DNA from: JBMOLL01 sp049325415
Lineage (GTDB): Bacteria; Bacteroidota; Bacteroidia; Bacteroidales; GCA-2748055
Reading direction: 5' to 3'
DNA: 42,612 nt
Assembly: GCA_049325415.1 (NCBI GenBank)
Contig: JBMOLL010000108.1
Coordinates: 1-42,612, forward strand
Of the stretch, positions 15,361 through 23,888 are shown in pieces (the first letter of the stretch is position 1; each line of letters starts with the position of its first letter). The position numbers and the translations under genes are program-made. The notes under the pieces were generated by a model, which was given only the letters and a program-made list of their open reading frames with translations, did not search any database and was not told the DNA's origin.

Positions 15361-18300
15361 TTAAGCTTTGGAATAATCCATGCTCGCCATTCTGACGTAG
15401 CTGTTATAGCGCCATTTGGCGTTATCCTCGGCTGCGGTAAAGAGTGTACCGGCTTCCTCGGGGAAGGCTTTCTGCAAAGAGGTATAACGTACCTCCGATT
15501 TCAGGAAGCTCTGGAACTGGTCCCACTGAGGCTCCTTACTGTCGAGCACAAAGGGATTCTTCCCTTCTTTCTCCAGTTCGGGATTGAACCTGTACAGGTG
15601 CCAGTACCCGCTCTCAACGGCAAATTTACCCTGGGTCTGGGTTGCACCCATATCCTTGAGGCCGTGGTTGATACACGGGGAGTACGCAATAATCAGCGAA
15701 GGTCCTTTGTATGCTTCAGCCTCACGAACAGCCTTAAGGAACTGCGACTGGCTTGCACCCATGGATACCTGGGCCACATAGACATAACCATAAGTCATGG
15801 CCATCATTCCCAGGTCTTTCTTCCTGATCTTCTTCCCGGATGCAGCAAATTTGGCCACCGCTCCGATCGGGGTTGACTTGGAAGCCTGACCACCCGTATT
15901 GGAGTATACCTCGGTATCCATCACCAGGACGTTGACATCTTCACCGGAGGCAAGTACATGGTCGAGCCCGCCGTAACCGATATCGTAGGCCCAGCCGTCT
16001 CCACCGAAGATCCATACGGATTTCTTCACGAGGTACTGGCCCATGTCCTGAATGGTTTTGGCAATAGCATGTTTCTCATTCTTCATGGCAGCCAGCACTT
16101 TCTCCGAAGCTACTTTGGAAGCATCGGTGTTGTCGAAGGCTGTCAGCCACTCTTCAAAAGCCTCTTTGGAAGCGGCATTCACTTCGTTCATGGCGGCTTT
16201 CATGAGGTTGGCGATCCTTTCACGGTTTTTGTTCACACCGGTAGCCAGACCGAAACCATACTCGGCATTGTCTTCGAAGAGGGAGTTGGCCCAGGCCGGA
16301 CCGTGTCCCTTATCGTTTACACAATACGGGGTTGAAGGAGCGGATCCGCCATAGATGGAGGAGCAGCCGGTGGCATTGGCAACCAGCATCTGATCGCCGT
16401 AAAGCTGGGTGATCAGCTTGATATGCGGGGTTTCGCCGCAACCTGCGCAGGCACCCGAGAATTCGAAGAGCGGTTTGGCAAACTGGCTGTTCTTTACATT
16501 CTGTTTTTTATCAACCAGGCTGTCTTTGTAGCTTACTTTTTCATTGATATAGTCCCAGCGTTCGATTTCAACCGACTGCGTTTCGAGCGGTTTCATCTCG
16601 AGAGCTTTCACTTTGGCCGGGCAGATGTCGGCGCAGTTGCCGCAACCCGTACAGTCGAGCACCGAAACCTGGATCTTGAATTTGTAACCGGCATAGGACT
16701 TACCTATAGCATCCATCACGGGCATCCCTGCGGGAGCACCGGCCATTTCCTTATCGTCGAGGAGGAAGGGACGGATGGCTGCATGGGGGCAAACATAGGC
16801 ACACTGGTTGCACTGGGTACAGTTGTCGGCGATCCATTCGGGTACGTTCACTGCGATCCCGCGTTTTTCGTACTGGGTAGTACCGGCGGGGAAGGTACCG
16901 TCTTCACGACCGACGAAGGCACTTACAGGCAGATCGTCGCCCATCTGGAAGTTGATCGGTTCAACCACCTCCTTGATGAAAGCGGGGATATTGCGCTCGT
17001 CTTTTTCCTTTTCAGCGCTCAGTTTGGCCCATTCGGCAGGAATTTCAACCTGGATCACATCGCCTCCGCGGTCAACAGCGGCATAATTCATCTTCACGAT
17101 CTCTTCACCCTTGCGGCCAAAGCTCTTGACGATGAATTTCTTCATCTCATCAACGGCCTGATCGTAAGGAATGATGTTGGCGATCTTAAAGAATGCCGAC
17201 TGCATAATAGTATTGGTGCGATTACCCAGACCAATTTCCTGGGCAATGGCCGTTGCATTGATAATATAGAATTTGATACCCTTCTCAGCCAGGACTTTTT
17301 TGATCTTCACCGGCAGGCGGTTCTTTGTTTCCTCAACATCCCAGATGGAGTTCAGGAGGAAGGTACCGCCTTTCTTGATCCCGCGCAGCATGTCATATTT
17401 AGTCAGATAGGAAGGCACATGGCAGGCTACGAAATCAGGTGTTCCGACCAGGTAAGGCGCCCTGATTGGAGCATCGCCGAAACGAAGGTGTGAGGTGGTG
17501 ATACCGCCCGACTTCTTGGAGTCGTAGGCAAAATATGCCTGGCAGTACTTATCAGTGGTTTCGCCGATGATCTTGATGGAGTTCTTATTGGCTCCCACGG
17601 TACCATCGGAACCCAGACCGTAGAATTTACCTTCAAAGGTACCTTTTTTCACCACGGAGATTTCCGGAAGAAGCGGAAGGGAACTGAAGGTCACATCGTC
17701 GACAATACCTACGGTAAACCTGTTCCGGGGCTCTTTCATCTTCAGGTTATCAAACACCGACATGATCATGGCAGGTGTGGTATCCTTGGAAGAAAGTCCG
17801 TAACGGCCACCCACTACAAGCGGAGCGGAAGCCGACCCGTAAAGCAGATCCTTCACGTCAAGGTACAGCGGTTCGCCATTGGCGCCCGGTTCTTTCGTGC
17901 GGTCGAGAACGGCAATCCGTTTCACCGATTTGGGAAGAACGTTGAAGAAATATTTAGCAGAGAAAGGTCTGTAAAGGTGGACGCTGATAAGTCCGGCCTT
18001 TTCTCCTTTTTCAGCCATATGGTCGATCACTTCCTTGATGGTTTCGGTCACCGAACCCATGGCCACGATGATGTTTTCGGCATCGGGCGCACCGTAATAG
18101 GTGAAGGGATGGTATTCACGGCCACACTTCTTGCTGAGCACCTGCATGTAATGCTCTACCACATCGGGTACGGCATCATAGAATTTGTTGGCGGCTTCCC
18201 TGGCCTGGAAATAGATATCCGGGTTCTGTGCGGTACCGCGGGTTACCGGATGCTCGGGGTTGAGTGCATTTTTCCTGAAAGCCAGCAGGGCTTCCGGATC

Positions 18301-18891
18301 GAGCAGCTCAGCCATCTCCTCGGTGGTGGGAGCTTCAACCTTCTGGATCTCATGAGATGTACGGAATCCGTCGAAGAAGTGCATGAATGGAATCCTTGAT
18401 TTTACAGCTGCCAGGTGGGCTACTGCAGCAATGTCCATAATTTCCTGGACGCTGCCGGTGGCCAGCATGGCAAACCCGGTGTGACGGGCCGACATCACGT
18501 CGCTGTGGTCACCGAAAATGGAAAGTGCCTGTGCAGCAAGACTCCTCGCTGATACGTGAAAAACACCGGGAAGAAGTTCTCCGGAGATCTTGTACATATT
18601 GGGGATCATCAGCAACAGCCCCTGCGAGGCCGTAAAGGTGGAGGTCAGCGCTCCGGATTGCAGGGAGCCGTGCACCGCACCGGCAGCACCACCTTCAGAC
18701 TGCATCTCAGTGACCTTAACCGTCTCACCGAAAATATTCTTCCGTCCGTGGGCCGACCATTCATCAACATACTCCGCCATAGTCGAGGAGGGAGTGATGG
18801 GATAGATAGCTGCCACCTCGCTGAACATATAGGCGATGTGGGATGCAGCATAGTTACCATCACAGGTTACATAATTCTTGCTCTTAGCCAT
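15361..18891 (-). CDS. nifJ: Pyruvate:ferredoxin (flavodoxin) oxidoreductase
   Basis: This large single-chain anaerobic enzyme converts pyruvate and CoA to acetyl-CoA and CO2 and passes electrons to ferredoxin or flavodoxin. The domain order is standard: pyruvate-binding/TPP-pyrimidine domain at the N-terminus, transketolase C-like domain, gamma domain, and two 4Fe-4S motifs (CTQCNQCAYVCPH near 690 and CTGCGNCADICP near 745). The TPP-binding domain has the CAGCGETP cluster-ligand motif and GDGWAYDIGYGGLDH near 960. The length of 1176 residues is typical. It is monocistronic with its own terminator, and is the clearest sign of an anaerobic lifestyle in the window. Confidence 0.97.
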   Translation of the reverse strand: MAKSKNYVTCDGNYAASHIAYMFSEVAAIYPITPSSTMAEYVDEWSAHGRKNIFGETVKVTEMQSEGGAAGAVHGSLQSGALTSTFTASQGLLLMIPNMYKISGELLPGVFHVSARSLAAQALSIFGDHSDVMSARHTGFAMLATGSVQEIMDIAAVAHLAAVKSRIPFMHFFDGFRTSHEIQKVEAPTTEEMAELLDPEALLAFRKNALNPEHPVTRGTAQNPDIYFQAREAANKFYDAVPDVVEHYMQVLSKKCGREYHPFTYYGAPDAENIIVAMGSVTETIKEVIDHMAEKGEKAGLISVHLYRPFSAKYFFNVLPKSVKRIAVLDRTKEPGANGEPLYLDVKDLLYGSASAPLVVGGRYGLSSKDTTPAMIMSVFDNLKMKEPRNRFTVGIVDDVTFSSLPLLPEISVVKKGTFEGKFYGLGSDGTVGANKNSIKIIGETTDKYCQAYFAYDSKKSGGITTSHLRFGDAPIRAPYLVGTPDFVACHVPSYLTKYDMLRGIKKGGTFLLNSIWDVEETKNRLPVKIKKVLAEKGIKFYIINATAIAQEIGLGNRTNTIMQSAFFKIANIIPYDQAVDEMKKFIVKSFGRKGEEIVKMNYAAVDRGGDVIQVEIPAEWAKLSAEKEKDERNIPAFIKEVVEPINFQMGDDLPVSAFVGREDGTFPAGTTQYEKRGIAVNVPEWIADNCTQCNQCAYVCPHAAIRPFLLDDKEMAGAPAGMPVMDAIGKSYAGYKFKIQVSVLDCTGCGNCADICPAKVKALEMKPLETQSVEIERWDYINEKVSYKDSLVDKKQNVKNSQFAKPLFEFSGACAGCGETPHIKLITQLYGDQMLVANATGCSSIYGGSAPSTPYCVNDKGHGPAWANSLFEDNAEYGFGLATGVNKNRERIANLMKAAMNEVNAASKEAFEEWLTAFDNTDASKVASEKVLAAMKNEKHAIAKTIQDMGQYLVKKSVWIFGGDGWAYDIGYGGLDHVLASGEDVNVLVMDTEVYSNTGGQASKSTPIGAVAKFAASGKKIRKKDLGMMAMTYGYVYVAQVSMGASQSQFLKAVREAEAYKGPSLIIAYSPCINHGLKDMGATQTQGKFAVESGYWHLYRFNPELEKEGKNPFVLDSKEPQWDQFQSFLKSEVRYTSLQKAFPEEAGTLFTAAEDNAKWRYNSYVRMASMDYSKA

Positions 18892-18950
18892 TGTTATATT
18901 ACTTTAAGTATTTAAATTACAATTGGTTAGCTTAATGGTATTCAGACCAA

Positions 18951-18958
18951 CAAAATTA
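18951..18958 (-). promoter_or_regulatory. Probable PFOR promoter -7 element
   Basis: The minus strand reads TAATTTTG, an exact TAnnTTTG match, 59 bp before the ATG. No clear -33 TTTG is present at the expected distance, so this is tentative. Confidence 0.4.
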
Positions 18959-19037
18959 CAATATTTCGGTGTCATTGTTATCATATCCTCCTAATATAAA
19001 ATGATTACAAATAAGAGAGAAAAGGAGGTTGGAGGGG

Positions 19038-19079
19038 AGAAAAAAAACCGCAGCAACTCCGTTTGGTATTGCTGCGGTT
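19038..19079 (-). terminator. Intrinsic terminator after rho
   Basis: AACCGCAGCAA and TTGCTGCGGTT (19069-19079 and 19046-19056 as read on the minus strand) form an 11-bp stem with a 12-base loop followed by a T-run. It lies 21 bp beyond the rho stop codon. Confidence 0.92.
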
Positions 19080-19099
19080 CAGGATGTATTATTTTAAGC

Positions 19100-20905
19100 T
19101 TACTGGCTGTTCATGGAGATCAGGAATTCTTCATTGGAGCCTGTTTTATTCATCCGGTCGCGGAGGAATTCCATCGCTTCAACGGAGTTCATATCCGAGA
19201 GGAAATTACGGAGGATCCAGATCTTATCAAGCATCGGCTTGTCGAGCAGGAGGTCCTCACGACGTGTGCTGGAGAGGTTGACGTCCACAGCCGGGAATAC
19301 CCGTTTGTTGGAGAGTTTCCTGTCGAGCTGAAGTTCCATGTTGCCGGTGCCTTTGAATTCTTCGAAGATCACATCGTCCATTTTTGAGCCGGTCTCGGTA
19401 AGAGCCGTGGCCAGGATGGTGAGTGAACCGCCGTTTTCGATGTTACGGGCAGCACCGAAGAAACGCTTGGGCTTGTGCAGTGCATTGGCATCCACACCTC
19501 CTGAAAGCACCTTACCGGAAGCCGGCGAAATGGTGTTGTAGGCGCGGGCAAGGCGGGTAATGGAATCGAGGAGGATGACCACATCGTGACCGCATTCGAC
19601 CAGTCGTTTGGCTTTCTCCAGAACGATATTTGCAATGCGGACGTGTCTTTCAGCCGGCTCATCGAAGGTGGAGGAAATCACCTCGGCATTGACGTTGCGG
19701 GCCATGTCGGTTACTTCTTCCGGACGCTCATCGATCAGCAGAACGATCATGTACACTTCGGGATGATTGGCGGCAATGGCGTTGGCAATGTCCTTAAGGA
19801 GGACGGTTTTACCGGTTTTCGGCTGGGCCACAATCAGACCGCGCTGACCTTTTCCGATAGGTGCGAACATATCCACGACGCGTACGGAAAGGTTGTAGTT
19901 CCCGTTCCCAACGAGACTGAATTTCTGATCGGGGAACAGCGGGGTAAGGTAATCAAAAGGAACGCGGTCCCTGATATAGTCGGGGCTGCGGCCGTTGATC
20001 TCATCAACCTTGATCAGCGGGAAGTACTTCTCCCCTTCTTTCGGCGGACGGATCGTACCGGTTACGGTATCGCCCGTTTTAAGACCGAAAAGCTTGATCT
20101 GGCTCTGGGAAACATAAATATCATCGGGAGAGTTCAGGTAATTGTAATCCGAGGAACGGAGGAATCCGTAACCATCGGGCATGATCTCAAGAACACCCGT
20201 GTTAACAATCAGTCCTTCAAAATCGTACTTATCCACTTTGCGTGGCTGTTCGAAACGCTGTTTCTGACCATTGCCCTCCTGTTGTCCCTGGGGCTGGTAC
20301 TGCGGCTGGTTTTGCGGCTGATTCTGCGGCTGATTCTGCGGCTGATTCTGCTGCTGATTCTGCTGCTGGTTCTGCTGCTGGTTCTGCTGCTGGTTCTGCT
20401 GGGGATTACGCTGGTGCTTGCGATAGTCGTCCTGCGGATAGTTCCGCTCGCGCTGCTGCTGGTTCCGGTAGCCCTGCTGATCATGCTGTTTCTGATAATG
20501 CTGCTGGGGCCTCTGCTGTTCCCTGACAGGATTTGGAGTTTCCTGTGTTTTTACTTCATTCTCGGCTTTTGCTGCAGGTTCCCTGCTTTCAGCCGTAGCG
20601 GCTGGCTGTTCGGCCGGTGCGGCCTGGGGTTCATTGCGTTGCTGACCCCGCTCTTTTTTCATCTTGGGCCGGCCTCTTCTCCTTTCATTCTGAGCGCCAC
20701 CCTGCTGTGTTTTGTCCCTTTCCTGTCCTTTCCCGGTATCTTTTCTTGCTGCCTTGGCTTCAGAAACCACAACAGCCTGGGTATCGAGGATCTTATAGAT
20801 CAGTTCCTGTTTACGGAAGGATTCTACCCTCTTGACATTCAATTCTTTAGCAATCTCACGAAGATCCGAGAGAAGCTTCTTGTTAAGTTCAATAATATCG
20901 TACAT
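19100..20905 (-). CDS. rho: Transcription termination factor Rho with long disordered insertion
   Basis: This is the hexameric RNA helicase that ends transcription. Domains are a Rho_N helical bundle (1-45); a long low-complexity charged and Gln/Asn/Pro-rich segment (about 50-222); a cold-shock-like primary RNA-binding domain (about 225-300); and the RecA-like ATPase with Walker A QPKTGKT (361-367), Walker B VVILLD, Q-loop SGGVDAN (468-474) and R-loop GTGN. At 601 residues it is much longer than the 419-residue E. coli form, and the insertion accounts for this. Bacteroidota Rho proteins commonly carry such disordered regions, reported to drive condensate formation in Bacteroides. It diverges from rpoD. 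Confidence 0.96.
   Translation of the reverse strand: MYDIIELNKKLLSDLREIAKELNVKRVESFRKQELIYKILDTQAVVVSEAKAARKDTGKGQERDKTQQGGAQNERRRGRPKMKKERGQQRNEPQAAPAEQPAATAESREPAAKAENEVKTQETPNPVREQQRPQQHYQKQHDQQGYRNQQQRERNYPQDDYRKHQRNPQQNQQQNQQQNQQQNQQQNQPQNQPQNQPQNQPQYQPQGQQEGNGQKQRFEQPRKVDKYDFEGLIVNTGVLEIMPDGYGFLRSSDYNYLNSPDDIYVSQSQIKLFGLKTGDTVTGTIRPPKEGEKYFPLIKVDEINGRSPDYIRDRVPFDYLTPLFPDQKFSLVGNGNYNLSVRVVDMFAPIGKGQRGLIVAQPKTGKTVLLKDIANAIAANHPEVYMIVLLIDERPEEVTDMARNVNAEVISSTFDEPAERHVRIANIVLEKAKRLVECGHDVVILLDSITRLARAYNTISPASGKVLSGGVDANALHKPKRFFGAARNIENGGSLTILATALTETGSKMDDVIFEEFKGTGNMELQLDRKLSNKRVFPAVDVNLSSTRREDLLLDKPMLDKIWILRNFLSDMNSVEAMEFLRDRMNKTGSNEEFLISMNSQ
20285..20404 (-). repeat. 12-bp minisatellite in rho
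   Basis: A tandem array of a 12-bp unit encodes four QQNQ-type and then four QPQN-type repeats (residues about 168-207 of Rho). The near-identical units suggest expansion by slippage and make repeat-number variation between strains likely. Confidence 0.8.
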
Positions 20906-21031
20906 ACTAAATGTTAAATGGAAATTTTTCTAATTCAATTGGAAAAAAGTGCTTTGGAGTTTGTAAGATTGATACTTACACGTATTCCGATAGAAAATCG
21001 ATGCAAGTATAAATCTTTTAATCAGAACTAC

Positions 21032-21039
21032 CAAATATA
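21032..21039 (-). promoter_or_regulatory. Possible rho promoter -7 element
   Basis: The minus strand reads TATATTTG, matching TAnnTTTG, 126 bp before the rho ATG. A convincing -33 element is not visible. It lies downstream of the orphan terminator, so rho transcription need not cross that terminator. Confidence 0.4.
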
Positions 21040-21058
21040 TCTTTCATAAAGAATTAAT

Positions 21059-21079
21059 AAAAAACCGGAAGCCTTCCGG
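21059..21079 (-). terminator. Orphan minus-strand terminator upstream of rho
   Basis: CCGGAA and TTCCGG (21065-21070 and 21074-21079) pair around a 3-base loop, followed on the minus strand by six T residues and then ATT. It faces rho but no annotated gene lies upstream of it on that strand, so it would end a short transcript that begins between here and rpoD. Confidence 0.6.
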
Positions 21080-21289
21080 GTCTGTTCCAGGAACTACGCC
21101 GAATATGCGACTGAAAGTAATTAATAGATTGTATCTCTGAATCTTATTGGCAAGTTAGGACATTCTGCCCAATACCGGGGTAAAAAAAAGTTGTTCTTAA
21201 ACACGTTAATAATCGGTAAAACAGGTAGCATGTGAAACCTTTTTAATTAGTTTTACGTATAACGGACCAGCTAAGCCCCCCTATCACCT

Positions 21290-22153
21290 ATGAGACAACT
21301 CAAAATCATCAAGCAGGTTACCAATCGTGAGACGCCCTCACTTGACAAGTACCTTCATGAAATTGGTAAGGTTGATCTCATTTCGGCGGAAGAAGAAGTT
21401 GAGCTGGCGCGGCGCATCAGAAAAGGCGATACCGTAGCCATGGAAAAACTGATCAAAGCCAATCTCCGTTTTGTGGTTTCCGTGTCGAAGCAATACCAGA
21501 ACCAGGGACTCAGCCTGCCCGACCTCATCAACGAGGGTAACCTGGGGCTGATCAAAGCCGCACAGCGTTTTGATGAGACCCGGGGATTCAAATTCATTTC
21601 CTACGCCGTATGGTGGATCCGCCAGTCGATCCTCCAGGCTCTTGCCGAACAGGCACGCATCGTCAGGCTGCCGCTGAACAAGATCGGCTCGATCAACAAG
21701 ATCAATAAAACCTTTGCCGAACTGGAACAGAAATTTGAGCGGGAGCCCACCATCATGGAAATTGCGCAGGCGCTTGAGCTCGCTCCCGAAGATGTGAAAG
21801 ACGCTATCCGCAGTTCCGGCAGGCATGTATCCATGGATGCGCCCTTGCAGGAAGGGGAAGACGGAAATATGTACGATGTATTGCTTAATGCCGACACCCC
21901 GAGTCCCGACCGTGGCCTGCTCAACGATTCCCTGCGCAAGGAAATCGAAAGGGCACTTTCCACCCTGACCTACCGGGAAGCCAGCATCATCAGGCTGTAC
22001 TTCGGCCTGAACGGCAAGCATCCCCATACCCTGGAAGAGATCGGGGAGGAATTCAACCTCACCCGTGAAAGGGTCAGGCAGATCAAGGAAAAAGCCATTA
22101 AACGGCTTAAACATACCACCCGGAGCAAGATCCTGAAAAGCTATCTCGGGTAA
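21290..22153 (+). CDS. rpoD: Primary RNA polymerase sigma factor (RpoD/SigA)
   Basis: This is the housekeeping sigma-70 factor, 287 residues without region 1.1, as usual in Bacteroidota. Region 1.2 lies at about 16-49, region 2 at 52-122 (core-binding and -10 helix, with NEGNLGLIKAAQRFD and FKFISYAVWWIRQSI), region 3 at 130-210, and region 4 with the helix-turn-helix TLEEIGEEFNLTRERVRQIK at 247-266. This sigma factor reads the TAnnTTTG/TTTG promoters seen elsewhere in the window. It diverges from rho and ends at a terminator before yaaA. Confidence 0.97.
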   Translation: MRQLKIIKQVTNRETPSLDKYLHEIGKVDLISAEEEVELARRIRKGDTVAMEKLIKANLRFVVSVSKQYQNQGLSLPDLINEGNLGLIKAAQRFDETRGFKFISYAVWWIRQSILQALAEQARIVRLPLNKIGSINKINKTFAELEQKFEREPTIMEIAQALELAPEDVKDAIRSSGRHVSMDAPLQEGEDGNMYDVLLNADTPSPDRGLLNDSLRKEIERALSTLTYREASIIRLYFGLNGKHPHTLEEIGEEFNLTRERVRQIKEKAIKRLKHTTRSKILKSYLG

Positions 22154-22174
22154 ACCTTTATATTTCACCTTCTG

Positions 22175-22201
22175 ATCCGGTCGCAGGCCGGATTTTTTTT
22201 A
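22175..22201 (+). terminator. Intrinsic terminator after rpoD
   Basis: ATCCGG (22175-22180) and CCGGAT (22188-22193) pair around a 7-base loop, followed by eight T residues. It separates rpoD from yaaA. Confidence 0.8.
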
Positions 22202-22209
22202 CACGGAAC

Positions 22210-22974
22210 ATGCTGCTGATCCTATCGCCCGCAAAAACCATGAAACCCGTTCCCACGGGAACCAACGATATTGCCACCGAACCGGAATTCTTAACAGAAG
22301 CCGCCTATATCACGGGGCTTCTGAAACAACTGACACCTGCAGAACTTGCCCGGCTGATGCAGACCAGTCATAAACTGACCCTGGAAACCATTGAAAAACT
22401 GGCCCGCTGGAATGACCGGCCGGGGGCCGGTGAAGGTTCGCGGGCGCTCCTCACGTATTCGGGAGAAGTATACAATGGCTTGTCGGCCAGGAAGTTTAAC
22501 AGAGAAAATCTGCTCTTCGCACAGAAACACCTGCGTGTTCTTTCGGCAGTTTATGGGGTGCTTCGGCCGCTTGACCTGATCCAGCCCTACCGTCTGGAAA
22601 TGCAGGCCCGGCTAGCCAACCGGAGCGGCCATGACCTTTATGCATTCTGGAGGCCCCTGATCACGGAAGCACTGGGGAGAAGCCTGCGGCAGAGCGGGGA
22701 ACAGGTACTGGTCAACCTGGCATCGCAGGAATACTATTCCGCAACTGATGCCGGCCGGCTCGGCTGCCGGATCGTTACCCCGAAATTCCTGCAGGAAAAC
22801 GGTACAGGCTACCGGATGGTTACTGTTTATGCGAAGAGGGCGCGCGGACTGATGTGCCGCTTTATCATAGAAAACCGGATTGAAAAGGTGGCCCATCTCA
22901 AACTCTTTGATCTGGAAGGCTACCTTTTCAACCCGGACCTGTCCGCGAAGGACGAATGGGTTTTTACCCGCTGA
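22210..22974 (+). CDS. yaaA: YaaA family peroxide-stress protein (UPF0246/DUF328)
   Basis: The 254 residues carry the family's hallmarks: MLLILSPAKTM at the N-terminus, LTYSGEVYNGL, and VLRPLDLIQPYRLEM. In E. coli YaaA limits free iron and damage during hydrogen-peroxide stress and has been reported to bind DNA. It lies just after the rpoD terminator and converges with the DUF2807 lipoprotein gene, with only 3 bp between stop codons. Confidence 0.92.
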   Translation: MLLILSPAKTMKPVPTGTNDIATEPEFLTEAAYITGLLKQLTPAELARLMQTSHKLTLETIEKLARWNDRPGAGEGSRALLTYSGEVYNGLSARKFNRENLLFAQKHLRVLSAVYGVLRPLDLIQPYRLEMQARLANRSGHDLYAFWRPLITEALGRSLRQSGEQVLVNLASQEYYSATDAGRLGCRIVTPKFLQENGTGYRMVTVYAKRARGLMCRFIIENRIEKVAHLKLFDLEGYLFNPDLSAKDEWVFTR

Positions 22975-22977
22975 TAA

Positions 22978-23694
22978 CTATTTCCTGATGATATCCCCGG
23001 CGCTGGAGGTCTGGGTACGAACGACCTGGGCATCACCGGTGTAGTAAATATTACCGGCACTGGAAGCCGACAGATCAAGTTCCCTGGAGGCACAGACCCT
23101 TGCATCACCGGCACTGGAAACAACGACTTTAGCCGTTTCAGCCTTCAGATCGAAAGCGCTCAGGTCACCGGCACTGCTCAGATTGGCGTGCAGATTCCCG
23201 GTTTCGCCCGACAGTTTCACATCGCCGCTCGAACTGATATCAATAGCGATCTCTTTGGCATAAACCTCCAGATCCAGATCACCGGCACTGCTGACGTTGA
23301 TCTCCAGGTTCTCGCAGTGAAAGGGTGTTTCGCCCGTGCAGTCACCGGCACTGCTGATGCTTAGCCGCTTGAGCTCGGGAAGGGAAACATAAACCTTTTT
23401 GGAAGTGGCGTTCCTGATGCCCTGACGCGTCTTGACGATCAGGCTTCCGCCTTCCAGCTCGGTCCTGATGATCTCATGCAGGTTCGCATCGGCGACCACC
23501 TCCACCTTGAAATCCCCTTCGGTGAGGAACACATCCACACCGCTGCTGGCCTGAACACCCGTAAAGCCAGATATATCTCTTGTCTCGGTGACCACATTTC
23601 CATCTCCCGAAACAGCATTATCCCAACCTTCAATGACGCAGGAGGTACAAAGTGCCACCAGTACTGCGCTGATAAGTACAAGTTTAGTTTTCAT
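22978..23694 (-). CDS. DUF2807 (head GIN) lipoprotein with SSAGD repeats
   Basis: The protein has 238 residues, with a lipoprotein signal (hydrophobic 5-15, Cys19 in CTSC). The mature part is a right-handed parallel beta-helix-like DUF2807 domain. The motif SSAGD or SSSGD/SSAGN recurs seven times from about residue 114 to the C-terminus, one per coil; the codons are so alike that the DNA itself looks repetitive. Family members are common envelope proteins of Bacteroidota with unknown function, perhaps scaffold or adhesive. A TATTTTTG element (23718-23725) lies 23 bp before the ATG. It is monocistronic. Confidence 0.88.
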   Translation of the reverse strand: MKTKLVLISAVLVALCTSCVIEGWDNAVSGDGNVVTETRDISGFTGVQASSGVDVFLTEGDFKVEVVADANLHEIIRTELEGGSLIVKTRQGIRNATSKKVYVSLPELKRLSISSAGDCTGETPFHCENLEINVSSAGDLDLEVYAKEIAIDISSSGDVKLSGETGNLHANLSSAGDLSAFDLKAETAKVVVSSAGDARVCASRELDLSASSAGNIYYTGDAQVVRTQTSSAGDIIRK

Positions 23695-23717
23695 GGTTTT
23701 GTTTTTTGTATATGATT

Positions 23718-23725
23718 CAAAAATA
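23718..23725 (-). promoter_or_regulatory. Possible promoter -7 element of the DUF2807 gene
   Basis: The minus strand reads TATTTTTG, an exact TAnnTTTG match, 23 bp before the ATG. No clear -33 element is visible. Confidence 0.35.
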
Positions 23726-23888
23726 AGTAAGAAAAACCAGATAATCCACCGGAAGTACGTTTTCGGGAGGAATTAAGCCCTGCCAGAAAGCGTACACACT
23801 CCGTTACCGGTTACAGGTTTATGACGGTCGAAAATAGGAAATGTTACACAGGCCGCCTGAAGTATCGGCGAAAATACGGTGAATGGTT

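Larger units (their letters stand above)
20906..21289. other. 384-bp divergent rho/rpoD intergenic region
   Basis: No ORF of note is visible. It holds a TATATTTG element on the minus strand (21032-21039) that could serve rho, an intrinsic-type terminator on the minus strand upstream of that element, and an rpoD-side TAGTTTTA element (21248-21255, one mismatch to TAnnTTTG). Confidence 0.6.

Noticed and set aside
20285..20404. Regular repeats that could be mistaken for a CRISPR array
   Set aside because: Units are 12 bp with no spacers, and they lie in frame within rho.
19586..20917. A 443-codon ORF antisense to rho
   Set aside because: It is a frame shadow of rho: its Leu-rich C-terminal half is the complement of the Gln/Asn repeat codons, and it has no recognisable fold.
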